Shown here piece by piece: positions 1-4,893 of a stretch of DNA of 6,061 bases; the stretch's first letter is position 1; each line of letters opens with the position of its first letter. Source of the stretch: an uncultured Chloroflexota bacterium (GTDB lineage: Bacteria; Chloroflexota; Dehalococcoidia; UBA2247; RBG-13-53-26); contig CALMBS010000242.1 of assembly GCA_937860285.1 (NCBI GenBank), positions 1-6,061 on the forward strand, in the 5' to 3' direction. The position numbers and the translations under genes were made by a program. The notes beneath the pieces are model-generated. The model had not been told where the DNA came from. It was given only the letters and a program-made list of their open reading frames with translations, and searched no databases.

Positions 1-233
1 CCGTCGAGTGCATCCTCGAGGAGGGGTTCTACCGGGCGAGAACCAACGCCATCGCCCGCCGCGCCGGCGTCACGTGGGGCGTCATCCAGCACCACTTCGG
101 CACGCGCGCGGCGCTGATGCTGGCGATCTTCCGGCGGGCGGCGGGCCTGCATCTCCGCCAGGCTCAGGTTAGCGTCCGCCAGCTGCCCCTCCAGGTCCCT
201 CATTTTGAGGTTGTTGTCGACCAGGGTGGCTGA
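1..233 (+). CDS. TetR-family regulator, N-terminal HTH fragment, truncated at both ends
   Basis: The frame whose codons begin at base 3 is open from the window edge to TGA at 231-233. Its first ~48 residues have the TetR/AcrR N-terminal DNA-binding pattern: EEGFYRARTNAIARRAGVTW, then a recognition-helix region ending in HHFGTRAALMLAIFRRAAG, which corresponds to the usual YxHFxxKxxL signature. Members of this family bind operators as dimers through this helix-turn-helix and sense small ligands with a helical C-terminal domain of about 140 residues. That domain is absent. After about base 146 the translation (LHLRQAQVSVRQLPLQV and on) does not look like TetR and is the antisense of a well-formed coiled-coil gene. 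The TGA at 231 is therefore probably accidental and the true gene is broken at 140-150. The HTH assignment is firm; the 3' part is not part of the original gene. The start lies outside the window. Confidence 0.7.
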   Translation, partial: VECILEEGFYRARTNAIARRAGVTWGVIQHHFGTRAALMLAIFRRAAGLHLRQAQVSVRQLPLQVPHFEVVVDQGG

Positions 234-419
234 GGCCTTGTCTACCTGGTCCTGCAGCTGGTGGTTCTTCGACTGCTCCTGGGTATAGGAGTACGCGATC
301 ACGGCGATGCCAATGCCCAGGACCAGTATGGTCAGGATCCACTTGGTGAGAGGCGAGATGGAAAAGGAGAGTCTCAGGTTCGTAGCCTTCAGGGACTGGA
401 ATGTGTTGGACTTCATCAT
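1..419 (-). CDS. Single-span membrane protein with periplasmic/extracellular coiled coil, 3' end lost at a junction near 147
   Basis: The frame opens at ATG 419-417 (a second ATG follows directly) and runs to the window edge without a stop. GGAG at 434-431 lies 11 bases upstream and is a possible ribosome site. Residues 1-26 are polar to basic. Residues 27-45 (WILTILVLGIGIAVIAYSY) form one membrane helix. Residues 55-87 have textbook heptad spacing, with L55, V59, A62, L66, N69, M73, L76, L80, A83 and L87 at a/d positions. This short-cytoplasmic-tail, single-helix, coiled-coil layout is shared by PilN/PilO-type pilus alignment proteins and by FtsL/DivIC-like proteins. Position after three prepilin genes on the same strand favours a pilus-related role, but there is no diagnostic motif. 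From about residue 91 the reading becomes Arg/Pro/Ala-rich and is the antisense of a TetR HTH, so only about 147-419 is supported as coding. Confidence 0.6.
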   Translation of the reverse strand, partial: MMKSNTFQSLKATNLRLSFSISPLTKWILTILVLGIGIAVIAYSYTQEQSKNHQLQDQVDKASATLVDNNLKMRDLEGQLADANLSLAEMQARRPPEDRQHQRRARAEVVLDDAPRDAGAAGDGVGSRPVEPLLEDALD

Positions 420-556
420 CTGTACATCATCTCCATGCTTGGGCCGGATGTCGACGCAGGCAGACTACAAATGATCCGGCCGTCTGGCATTTTCCACCGG
501 TTCTCGATTTTGACATGGCCGGGATAGCGGGGATAGACCTGAATGGCCAACAATAC

Positions 557-572
557 TGAGCCAGGGGGCTCA
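557..572 (-). other. Small stem-loop downstream of the pilX-like gene
   Basis: TGAGCC at 557-562 and GGCTCA at 567-572 are perfect inverted arms of 6 bases around a 4-base loop. It follows the larger palindrome at 579-610 in the direction of minus-strand transcription and may help termination or RNA stability. No T-run follows. The function is inferred from position only. Confidence 0.35.
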
Positions 573-578
573 TAAGGG

Positions 579-610
579 GTGGCATCCGGCGCGGCCGCGC
601 CGGATGCCAC
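579..610 (-). terminator. Perfect 32-base palindrome, probable terminator of the pilin operon
   Basis: Bases 579-594 (GTGGCATCCGGCGCGG) are the exact reverse complement of 595-610, giving an uninterrupted inverted repeat 10 bases past the TAG of the pilX-like gene (620-622). Folded in RNA it would make a very stable GC-rich hairpin with a minimal loop. On the minus strand the next bases are CCCTTATG, so the U-tract of a classical intrinsic terminator is essentially missing, which is common in GC-rich genomes. The rest of the 420-619 gap shows no convincing promoter or conserved gene. A palindromic protein-binding site or a dispersed palindromic repeat are alternatives. Confidence 0.6.
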
Positions 611-619
611 ACAGGCCTG

Positions 620-3433
620 CTATATCACCACGTATGTCAGACAGCCGCTGCCCACGTTGTCGCTGCGGAACGACAGGATCATGTAGATCAGGTTCCAGAC
701 GTCCGTGCCCGTGGTGAGCCGGACCGTGGCCTCGGTATCGGCGGGGTCAATGATACCTTCGCTGCCGTCTATGCTGTACGTGTCCAGGTCGATCCCGTCA
801 TCCGGCGGGTAGCCCGTGACACCGCCGCTGTCCGAGGAGCTGTTCATGGCGTTGTCGTCCGGGGCGGCCGAGCCGCTGACGGAGTTGCCCGGATTGAGCT
901 GGGTCCCGTTGAGGTAGATGTTGTCGCCGTTGGAGTACCACTGGTCACCCTCGCCGACGAAGTAGGTCAACCTCACAGCATCATCCTCATCGGCGATGCC
1001 CTTCGGGGCCAGGAAGCCGTCCAGGGTGAACTCCACGTCGTCTTCGCTGTTCCAGTAGCGGAACGTGTCGAAGAGGTACATCTGGTGGGCCAGGGTGACC
1101 GGGCTGGTGTAAAGGGTGATGATGGACCAGCAGGCGTTGGCCCACTGGTTGTCCACCACGTCGCTCAGCGGGTACTCCGTGCTGGCGGAGATGGTCTCGC
1201 CAGAGTGTCCGTTGACCCACCCGTAGAGGCCGGTCGCGGTCGATGCCGCCGACCAGGAGGAACCGTTGTTGAACAGGATGGTGCCGCTGGCCCCCACGGC
1301 CCAGATGTTGTTGGAGTTGGTGCCCCATGCCCCATGTAGGGTCTGCGTGGTGCCGCTGTTGCTGTTGCCCCAGAAGGAGCCGTTCCAGCGCCGGATGGTG
1401 CCGCTGGCTCCCACGGCGTAGATGTTGTTGGAGCCGCTGCCCCAGACCCCGTAGAGGGTCTGCGTGGTGCCGCTGCCGCTGTTGCCCCAGTACGAAGTGT
1501 ACCGGCGGATGGTGCCGCCGGCCCCCACGGCGAAGATGTTGCTCGATGAGCTGCCCCAGATGCCGTAGAGGGTCTGCGTGGTGCCGCTGCTGCTGGCGGC
1601 CCAGGACGAGGTGTACTTCCGGATGGTGCCGCCGGCCCCCACGGCGTAGATGTTGTTGGAGGCGCTGCCCCAGATGCCGTACAGGTTGCTGGTGGTGCCG
1701 CTGGAGCTGCTGCTCCAGGTGGTGCCGTTCCACTTGCGGATGGTGCCGCCGGCGCCCACGGCGTAGACGTTGGTGGCCGAGCTGCCCCAGACTCCGTACA
1801 GGTCGCTGGTGGCGCCGCTGGTCATGGCGCTCCAGGAAGTGCCGTCGTAGCGCAGGATGGTGCCGCCGGCCCCCACGGCGAAGATGTTGCTGGCCGAGCT
1901 GCCCCAGATGCCGTACAGGTCGTTCGTGGCGCCGCTGGTCATGGAGGTCCAGGAGGAGCCGTCGCAGTGGGCGATGTAGCCATCCTCCCCCACGGCGTAG
2001 ATGTTGCTGGTGCTGGTGCCCCACACGCCCCGGAGGGTCGTGGTCGGGCTGTCCGTGGTGTCCGCGTGCCCCACCCAGTAGGTGGCGTTGCCGGCGAAGT
2101 CGTCGGGCAGGTCGCCCAGCACCAGGTTGGTGATGTCGCAGTTACAGCCGTAGGACCAGCCGTTGGGGCTGTACTCACTTCCGTTGGGCAGTACCGTCCA
2201 CTCCTCGGCGGTGACGGTCCCCAGGTCGTAGTCGTCTCCGTCGTACACTGCCCTCAGGGACACCTGGGTGACGCCGGCATCCTCCGCCAGGTCCAGCCGT
2301 TCATCGGCGGTATAGTCCCAGATGTCCCACGGGTCTTCCTTCCACCCGGACCAGTACAGGAGTATCCGGCGCACGGTGGCGCTCTCCGGGATGACCGAGA
2401 TCTCGCCCGGCGATTCCAGGTACAGGCGTTCCCTCACCTTGTCGGTGTCGATCTCCCTCATCAGGGCGTTGCCGGTCACCTCGTAGTCCCCGTAGTAGGC
2501 CAGGTAGGTCCCGACGGACTCGTTCAGCATGTTGCCGGCGACCACGGTGGTGGTCACCCCCGTCTCCGGGTCGGTGGCGGTGGACTCGATCTGGAAGATC
2601 TTGATGTCGGTGCTCCAGGAAAGGTATATGTCGTTGCTGTTGGTCCGGGTCCAGGACCAGGACCCGGTCATGGCCCCCTCGCCGGTGTAGTCCAGCGAAA
2701 TGACCATCCGTTCGCCGTCCACGTTGGGGAAGTCCTCGAACTTCAGCGCCGTGGCGTAGTCCCAGATCACGGTGTGGCCGCTCTTCCACTCCGTGACGGT
2801 GGGCTCACAGTACCAGTCTTCGCTGTCGTCATCTTCCAGGCTGCTGGAGCCCTCCACATAGTCAAACCCGGACGGCAGCCAGACCCCTATGCGGTCGAGC
2901 TTCTTGGCGGACTGGATGGACTCATCCATGACCACCACGATCTGCAGGGTCCCGGCGCTGGCGACGCTGCTCACGGTCACCAGCTCGGCGTGCGGCATCC
3001 GGCCATGGGCCGGGGTCTCCAGGCCGTCCAGGAGCCAGACCGGCCGCAAGGTCACGGTGACGGTGCAGCCGTTGATGTCAGGCACGCTGTAGGTCAGGGG
3101 ATCGCTGTCGAAAACGCTGTCATCCCAGGTCCCCTTCCAGTCGTCGTAGTAGTCTCCGGACGATATCCGCCAGAGGCCGTCCTGTATGCCGGCGTCGGCG
3201 GCATAGAGCCTGTCCGTATTTCGGTTGTGGACCCTCCCCGCCCTGGTCCCCACGACCACGAAGGCGAGCAGCGGCGTGATGATGATGGCGCCCACCGCCA
3301 TGATCACCAGCACGATCACCAGGGTGCTGAAGCCGGACTCTCCGCGCAGCACGCGCCTGGCCTTTCGCGTCTGCCTTCCCAGCGCGTCCTCCAGTGAGTC
3401 CTTCAGGTCCAGTACATCATCCATGATTTCCAT
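620..3433 (-). CDS. PilX-like prepilin with a seven-bladed beta-propeller in its ectodomain
   Basis: This is a 937-residue surface protein with a type IV prepilin start. ATG 3433-3431 is preceded by GGAGG at 3445-3441 with 7-base spacing. The leader is long (residues 1-34, acidic then basic, TRKARRVLRGESG). Cleavage is expected at G34|F35, followed by the hydrophobic helix TLVIVLVIMAVGAIIITPLLAFVVV. Position +5 is Val (V39), not Glu, as is usual for PilX/GspK-type minor pilins. AADAGIQDGLWRI (78-90) matches the PilX post-helix segment. Residues ~160-465 form a beta-rich, acidic region. Seven repeats of 37-39 residues begin at 467, 506, 545, 584, 622, 660 and 699, with consensus LYGxWGSxxxNIYAVGAGGTI followed by (D/N)GxxW, which is a WD40/BNR/Ycf48-like propeller of canonical blade number. 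Residues 736-937 resume a beta-rich domain ending in DVWNLIYMILSFRS. The tail and the segment before the blades recall DUF3344-type surface domains (from memory, unverified). It is the last and largest of three linked prepilins, so a filament-tip adhesin is likely. Confidence 0.85.
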   Translation of the reverse strand: MEIMDDVLDLKDSLEDALGRQTRKARRVLRGESGFSTLVIVLVIMAVGAIIITPLLAFVVVGTRAGRVHNRNTDRLYAADAGIQDGLWRISSGDYYDDWKGTWDDSVFDSDPLTYSVPDINGCTVTVTLRPVWLLDGLETPAHGRMPHAELVTVSSVASAGTLQIVVVMDESIQSAKKLDRIGVWLPSGFDYVEGSSSLEDDDSEDWYCEPTVTEWKSGHTVIWDYATALKFEDFPNVDGERMVISLDYTGEGAMTGSWSWTRTNSNDIYLSWSTDIKIFQIESTATDPETGVTTTVVAGNMLNESVGTYLAYYGDYEVTGNALMREIDTDKVRERLYLESPGEISVIPESATVRRILLYWSGWKEDPWDIWDYTADERLDLAEDAGVTQVSLRAVYDGDDYDLGTVTAEEWTVLPNGSEYSPNGWSYGCNCDITNLVLGDLPDDFAGNATYWVGHADTTDSPTTTLRGVWGTSTSNIYAVGEDGYIAHCDGSSWTSMTSGATNDLYGIWGSSASNIFAVGAGGTILRYDGTSWSAMTSGATSDLYGVWGSSATNVYAVGAGGTIRKWNGTTWSSSSSGTTSNLYGIWGSASNNIYAVGAGGTIRKYTSSWAASSSGTTQTLYGIWGSSSSNIFAVGAGGTIRRYTSYWGNSGSGTTQTLYGVWGSGSNNIYAVGASGTIRRWNGSFWGNSNSGTTQTLHGAWGTNSNNIWAVGASGTILFNNGSSWSAASTATGLYGWVNGHSGETISASTEYPLSDVVDNQWANACWSIITLYTSPVTLAHQMYLFDTFRYWNSEDDVEFTLDGFLAPKGIADEDDAVRLTYFVGEGDQWYSNGDNIYLNGTQLNPGNSVSGSAAPDDNAMNSSSDSGGVTGYPPDDGIDLDTYSIDGSEGIIDPADTEATVRLTTGTDVWNLIYMILSFRSDNVGSGCLTYVVI
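1229..2035 (-). repeat. Tandem repeat of about 114-117 bases encoding seven propeller blades
   Basis: Seven in-frame copies occur inside the pilX-like gene. Unit starts in protein terms are residues 467, 506, 545, 584, 622, 660 and 699, so the DNA period alternates between 117 and 114 bases and the last copy is slightly shorter. The conserved core, seen on the plus strand, is GGATGGTGCCGCCGGCCCCC followed by ACGGCG(T/A)AGATGTTG. Blades 4 and 5 agree at 30 of 38 residues. The shorter 38-residue blades (4 and 5) have lost one residue in the (D/N)GxxW turn. Such similarity between units points to recent duplication or gene conversion. Confidence 0.9.
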
Positions 3434-3467
3434 TTTGCCCCCTCCATGGGAGGATGCTCTGCTTCAT
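3417..3467 (-). CDS. Possible 16-codon leader ORF overlapping the pilX-like start
   Basis: ATG 3467-3465 is preceded by GGAGG at 3476-3472 (4-base spacing). It encodes MKQSILPWRGQNGNHG and stops at TGA 3419-3417, 17 bases inside the pilX-like gene in another frame. It has no membrane segment or recognisable motif. Its ribosome site and start lie in one arm of the stem-loop at 3448-3473, and its codons cover the pilX-like ribosome site. This is the geometry of a translational leader, but a chance ORF of this size is quite possible. Confidence 0.3.
   Translation of the reverse strand: MKQSILPWRGQNGNHG
3441..3445 (-). promoter_or_regulatory. Ribosome binding site of the pilX-like gene
   Basis: GGAGG reads on the minus strand with GGGCAAA between it and ATG 3433. 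It is the strongest Shine-Dalgarno match in the window and fixes the start at 3433 rather than at the internal ATG at 3424. It sits directly beside the stem-loop at 3448-3473. It could also pair with that stem's CCTCC arm, since CCTCC-CAT-GGAGG is contiguous. Confidence 0.7.
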
Positions 3468-3473
3468 CCTCCC
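3448..3473 (-). promoter_or_regulatory. Stem-loop immediately upstream of the pilX-like ribosome site
   Basis: GGGAGGATG (3448-3456, plus strand) and CATCCTCCC (3465-3473) are perfect 9-base inverted arms around an 8-base loop. In the minus-strand message the first arm holds the ribosome site and ATG of the small leader ORF. The second arm (CATCCTCCC) is complementary both to that first arm and to the GGAGG of the pilX-like gene. It lies in the 129-base spacer between the PilW-like stop and the pilX-like start. It could set the translation level of the very large tip subunit; this is inference. Confidence 0.5.
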
Positions 3474-3562
3474 TCCGGCCGTCCCCGGCCCGGCGGCCTG
3501 CCTGGTTCGGCCCCCGTTCCGGATGTACTGCCGCTGCCAGAAACACATCCGCAGCCGCCGGC

Positions 3563-4147
3563 CTAGCTGGCCGGCCTCGGCGTGATATCGTAGGTCCTTT
3601 CCTCGGTCCTGGTCCCCACGGTGCACACCACCGTGAAGGCGAAGGTCTCGGTGTCTGGGGTCCCGTCCCCGCTGGTATCTATCCACGCGCAGGACATCTC
3701 GTCCGCATCGAGGTGCTGGGCAATGACGGTGGACGTATCGGCGCAGTCGACGTCATCACCATCTATGGACCAGGTGCAGTTCTCGGCGCGGAGCAGATCG
3801 TACTCATCGCCGTTGGCGACCAGGGTGTAGGTGATGCTCTTGGTCCTCAGGTTGTAGCCCTCATCGTCCGTCCACTCGCCGATCCAGCTGACGTGCAGGA
3901 AGCCGGTGTCGGCGGTCATGCTGGCGCCCATCTCGATGTACTGGGCCTGCAGGCCGTCCATGCTGACCCGGTCGCCGGCGGCCTGGACCTGGCGCACGGC
4001 CGTCATCTCGTGCGTGATCCGGTCGGAGCGCTGCAGCTGGACCAGGACTCCGCCGATGGCTATCCCCAGGATGCCCATGATCACTATGGCCGCCAGGAGC
4101 TCCACCAGGGTGAACCCCTTCTCTCTTCTTCTCGGGTCCGTCTTCAT
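3563..4147 (-). CDS. PilW/GspJ-like type IV prepilin (minor pilin)
   Basis: This is a 194-residue prepilin. The leader MKTDPRRREKG is short and basic and would be cut after G11 by prepilin peptidase. The mature N-terminus FTLVELLAAIVIMGILGIAI is a classic class III pilin helix with Glu at +5 (E16). The globular part is mixed alpha/beta with four cysteines (124, 135, 153, 175), which could form disulfides outside the membrane, and a DTSGDGTPD loop (157-165) that resembles calcium-binding loops. The size suits PilW/GspJ-type minor pilins. ATG 4147-4145 is chosen because it overlaps the upstream TGA as ATGA and has GAAGG 7 bases ahead. A GTG at 4165 would extend the leader by six residues without a better ribosome site. 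The overlap implies translational coupling to the PilV-like gene. A role in pilus initiation or the tip complex is inferred from family and context. Confidence 0.85.
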   Translation of the reverse strand: MKTDPRRREKGFTLVELLAAIVIMGILGIAIGGVLVQLQRSDRITHEMTAVRQVQAAGDRVSMDGLQAQYIEMGASMTADTGFLHVSWIGEWTDDEGYNLRTKSITYTLVANGDEYDLLRAENCTWSIDGDDVDCADTSTVIAQHLDADEMSCAWIDTSGDGTPDTETFAFTVVCTVGTRTEERTYDITPRPAS

Positions 4148-4545
4148 GGCTGTGCCTTCACGCACTGGGTGACCTTGATGGCCTCCCCGCTGTCATGGTA
4201 CTGGACGGTCACCGTGACCATCTGCATCTGCGTGGGGTCGTCCGAGACCGCGTGGTCTTCGTCGATGTAGTCCGCCCCTATCACCACGTCGAAGTTCTCG
4301 GTGGTGGTCGTTTCGTTATCCACTGGGAAGGGGGCGGTGGCGATATTCTCCATGGCGCTCTTGGTCAGGCTCTGGGCCATAGTCTGGTCGTTGGCCACCC
4401 GGACGCCGCGGTAGCCGGCCACCAGGGCTCCCAGGAAGGCCACAGCGACAATGCCCAGGATGGCGATGGATATCAGCAGCTCCATCATGATCGCCCCCCT
4501 CTGTCCCCTCACAGAGAAAGGCCGGCAGGTCCGTCTTTTCATCAT
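4144..4545 (-). CDS. PilV/GspI-like type IV prepilin (minor pilin)
   Basis: This is a 133-residue small prepilin. The leader MMKRRTCRPFSVRGQRG is basic, and cleavage is expected after G17. The mature helix AIMMELLISIAILGIVAVAFLGALVAG has Glu at +5 (E22), with Ala rather than Phe at +1. The rest is short and acidic, with an ETTTTENFDVVI strand region and a single cysteine near the C-terminus (VTQCVKAQP). The open frame extends upstream to 4701. That extension (Arg/Ala/Pro-rich, no pilin features) would put about 70 residues before the cleavage site, so the tandem ATGs at 4545 and 4542, preceded by GAGAG, are the likely start. It heads the pilin block, and its stop is fused to the PilW-like start as ATGA. 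PilV/GspI-like is a size and order-based call; PulG-like would be the alternative. Confidence 0.8.
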   Translation of the reverse strand: MMKRRTCRPFSVRGQRGAIMMELLISIAILGIVAVAFLGALVAGYRGVRVANDQTMAQSLTKSAMENIATAPFPVDNETTTTENFDVVIGADYIDEDHAVSDDPTQMQMVTVTVQYHDSGEAIKVTQCVKAQP

Positions 4546-4564
4546 TCTCTCAGCCCCCGATCCG

Positions 4565-4578
4565 GACGGTTGACCGTC
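4565..4578 (-). promoter_or_regulatory. Short palindrome 20 bases before the PilV-like start
   Basis: GACGGT-TG-ACCGTC is a perfect 6-base inverted repeat, 19 bases upstream of ATG 4545. It could be a repressor operator or part of a structured leader together with the hairpin at 4581-4604. No known regulator can be named from the motif. Confidence 0.35.
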
Positions 4579-4580
4579 AG

Positions 4581-4604
4581 GTGCGGCGCCAGCGCGCGCC
4601 GCAC
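4581..4604. other. Strong GC-rich hairpin in the PilV-like 5' region
   Basis: GTGCGGCGC (4581-4589) and GCGCCGCAC (4596-4604) are perfect 9-base arms around a 6-base loop. On the plus strand it is followed by TTTCCT, so it could weakly end antisense transcription. On the minus strand it would sit in the 5' leader of the pilin message. No plus-strand gene ends here, so the leader-structure reading is preferred. Confidence 0.45.
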
Positions 4605-4683
4605 TTTCCTGTACCCCTATTGGTCGCGTGGCGAACCGCCTTGACCCTGCGTTCGCCAACCACGTGTGTCCCGACGCTGGCCA

Positions 4684-4699
4684 GGTACATGGCAGTACC
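4684..4699. other. Inverted repeat GGTAC-N6-GTACC
   Basis: Five-base perfect arms lie around ATGGCA. The spacing suits a dimeric transcription factor. It lies between the direct repeat at 4744-4761 and the pilin genes, where a promoter is expected, but no clear -35/-10 pair could be assigned next to it. Chance occurrence is possible. Confidence 0.2.
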
Positions 4700-4743
4700 A
4701 TATCACCCGGCCCTCACACCGGCATCTCAGTTGCGGCGGGGCG

Positions 4744-4761
4744 GGTCACATTTCGGTCACA
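4744..4761 (-). promoter_or_regulatory. Direct repeat TGTGACC-N4-TGTGACC, OmpR/PhoB-type operator candidate
   Basis: On the minus strand two identical 7-mers (4761-4755 and 4750-4744) are separated by GAAA, so they repeat every 11 bases, or one helical turn. PhoB-like response regulators are known to bind 7-base direct repeats with a 4-base spacer. It lies ~200 bases upstream of the PilV-like start and ~130 bases past the cimA stop, in the 4546-4893 non-coding stretch, where a pilin-operon promoter should be. The regulator itself is not in the window. Confidence 0.4.
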
Positions 4762-4865
4762 ACGCCGCCGCGGGGCGCTGGCCTTCGTGGATGGCGGGGC
4801 GCCTTCCGGCACCGTGGAAGGGGGTTGGATGTGGCCGGGCCCCGGAGATGGTCCCGGGCCGCGGT

Positions 4866-4891
4866 CCCTGCGGTGGCGTCAGCCCGCAGGG
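4866..4891 (-). terminator. Stem-loop just after cimA, probable terminator
   Basis: CCCTGCGG (4866-4873) and CCGCAGGG (4884-4891) are perfect 8-base arms around a 10-base loop, starting 2 bases after the cimA TGA. An imperfect second inverted repeat follows at about 4833-4860 (GGCCGGGCCCC against GGTCCCGGGCC). No U-tract follows. The position supports termination or 3' protection of the cimA message and separation from the pilin block. Confidence 0.5.
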
Positions 4892-4893
4892 CT

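Noticed and set aside
510..538. TTGACA at 510-515 as a plus-strand promoter
   Set aside because: No acceptable -10 at 16-18 bases and no plus-strand gene downstream.
987..2024. 345-residue His/Arg/Gln-rich minus-strand frame
   Set aside because: This is a frame-shifted reading of the propeller repeats; the 937-residue frame explains the same bases with a coherent fold.
1229..2035. Regularly spaced repeats that might suggest a CRISPR array
   Set aside because: The period is 114-117 bases, units are contiguous and in frame, and variation follows codons. They encode propeller blades.
1327..2133. Arg/Cys/Trp-rich plus-strand frame with internal repeats
   Set aside because: Its repeats are the mirror of the propeller blades. 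The composition (CRRCCWRR-like) is not that of a real protein.
1967..3397. 476-residue plus-strand open frame
   Set aside because: It is antisense to the PilX-like gene, Gly/Val/Pro/His-rich with no domain, and a product of high third-position GC. The minus strand has a ribosome site, prepilin signal and repeats.
3446..4270. 274-residue plus-strand frame over the PilW-like gene
   Set aside because: Shadow of a clear prepilin gene on the other strand; no motif of its own.
4195..4644. 149-residue plus-strand frame and neighbouring plus-strand frames in 4581-5077
   Set aside because: They are antisense to the PilV-like gene or to the cimA tail, or lie in the hairpin-rich spacer, with low-complexity sequence and no ribosome sites of note.
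4546..4701. N-terminal extension of the PilV-like frame to 4701
   Set aside because: It would add 52 residues before a normal short prepilin leader. The tandem ATGs at 4545/4542 give a standard class III signal.
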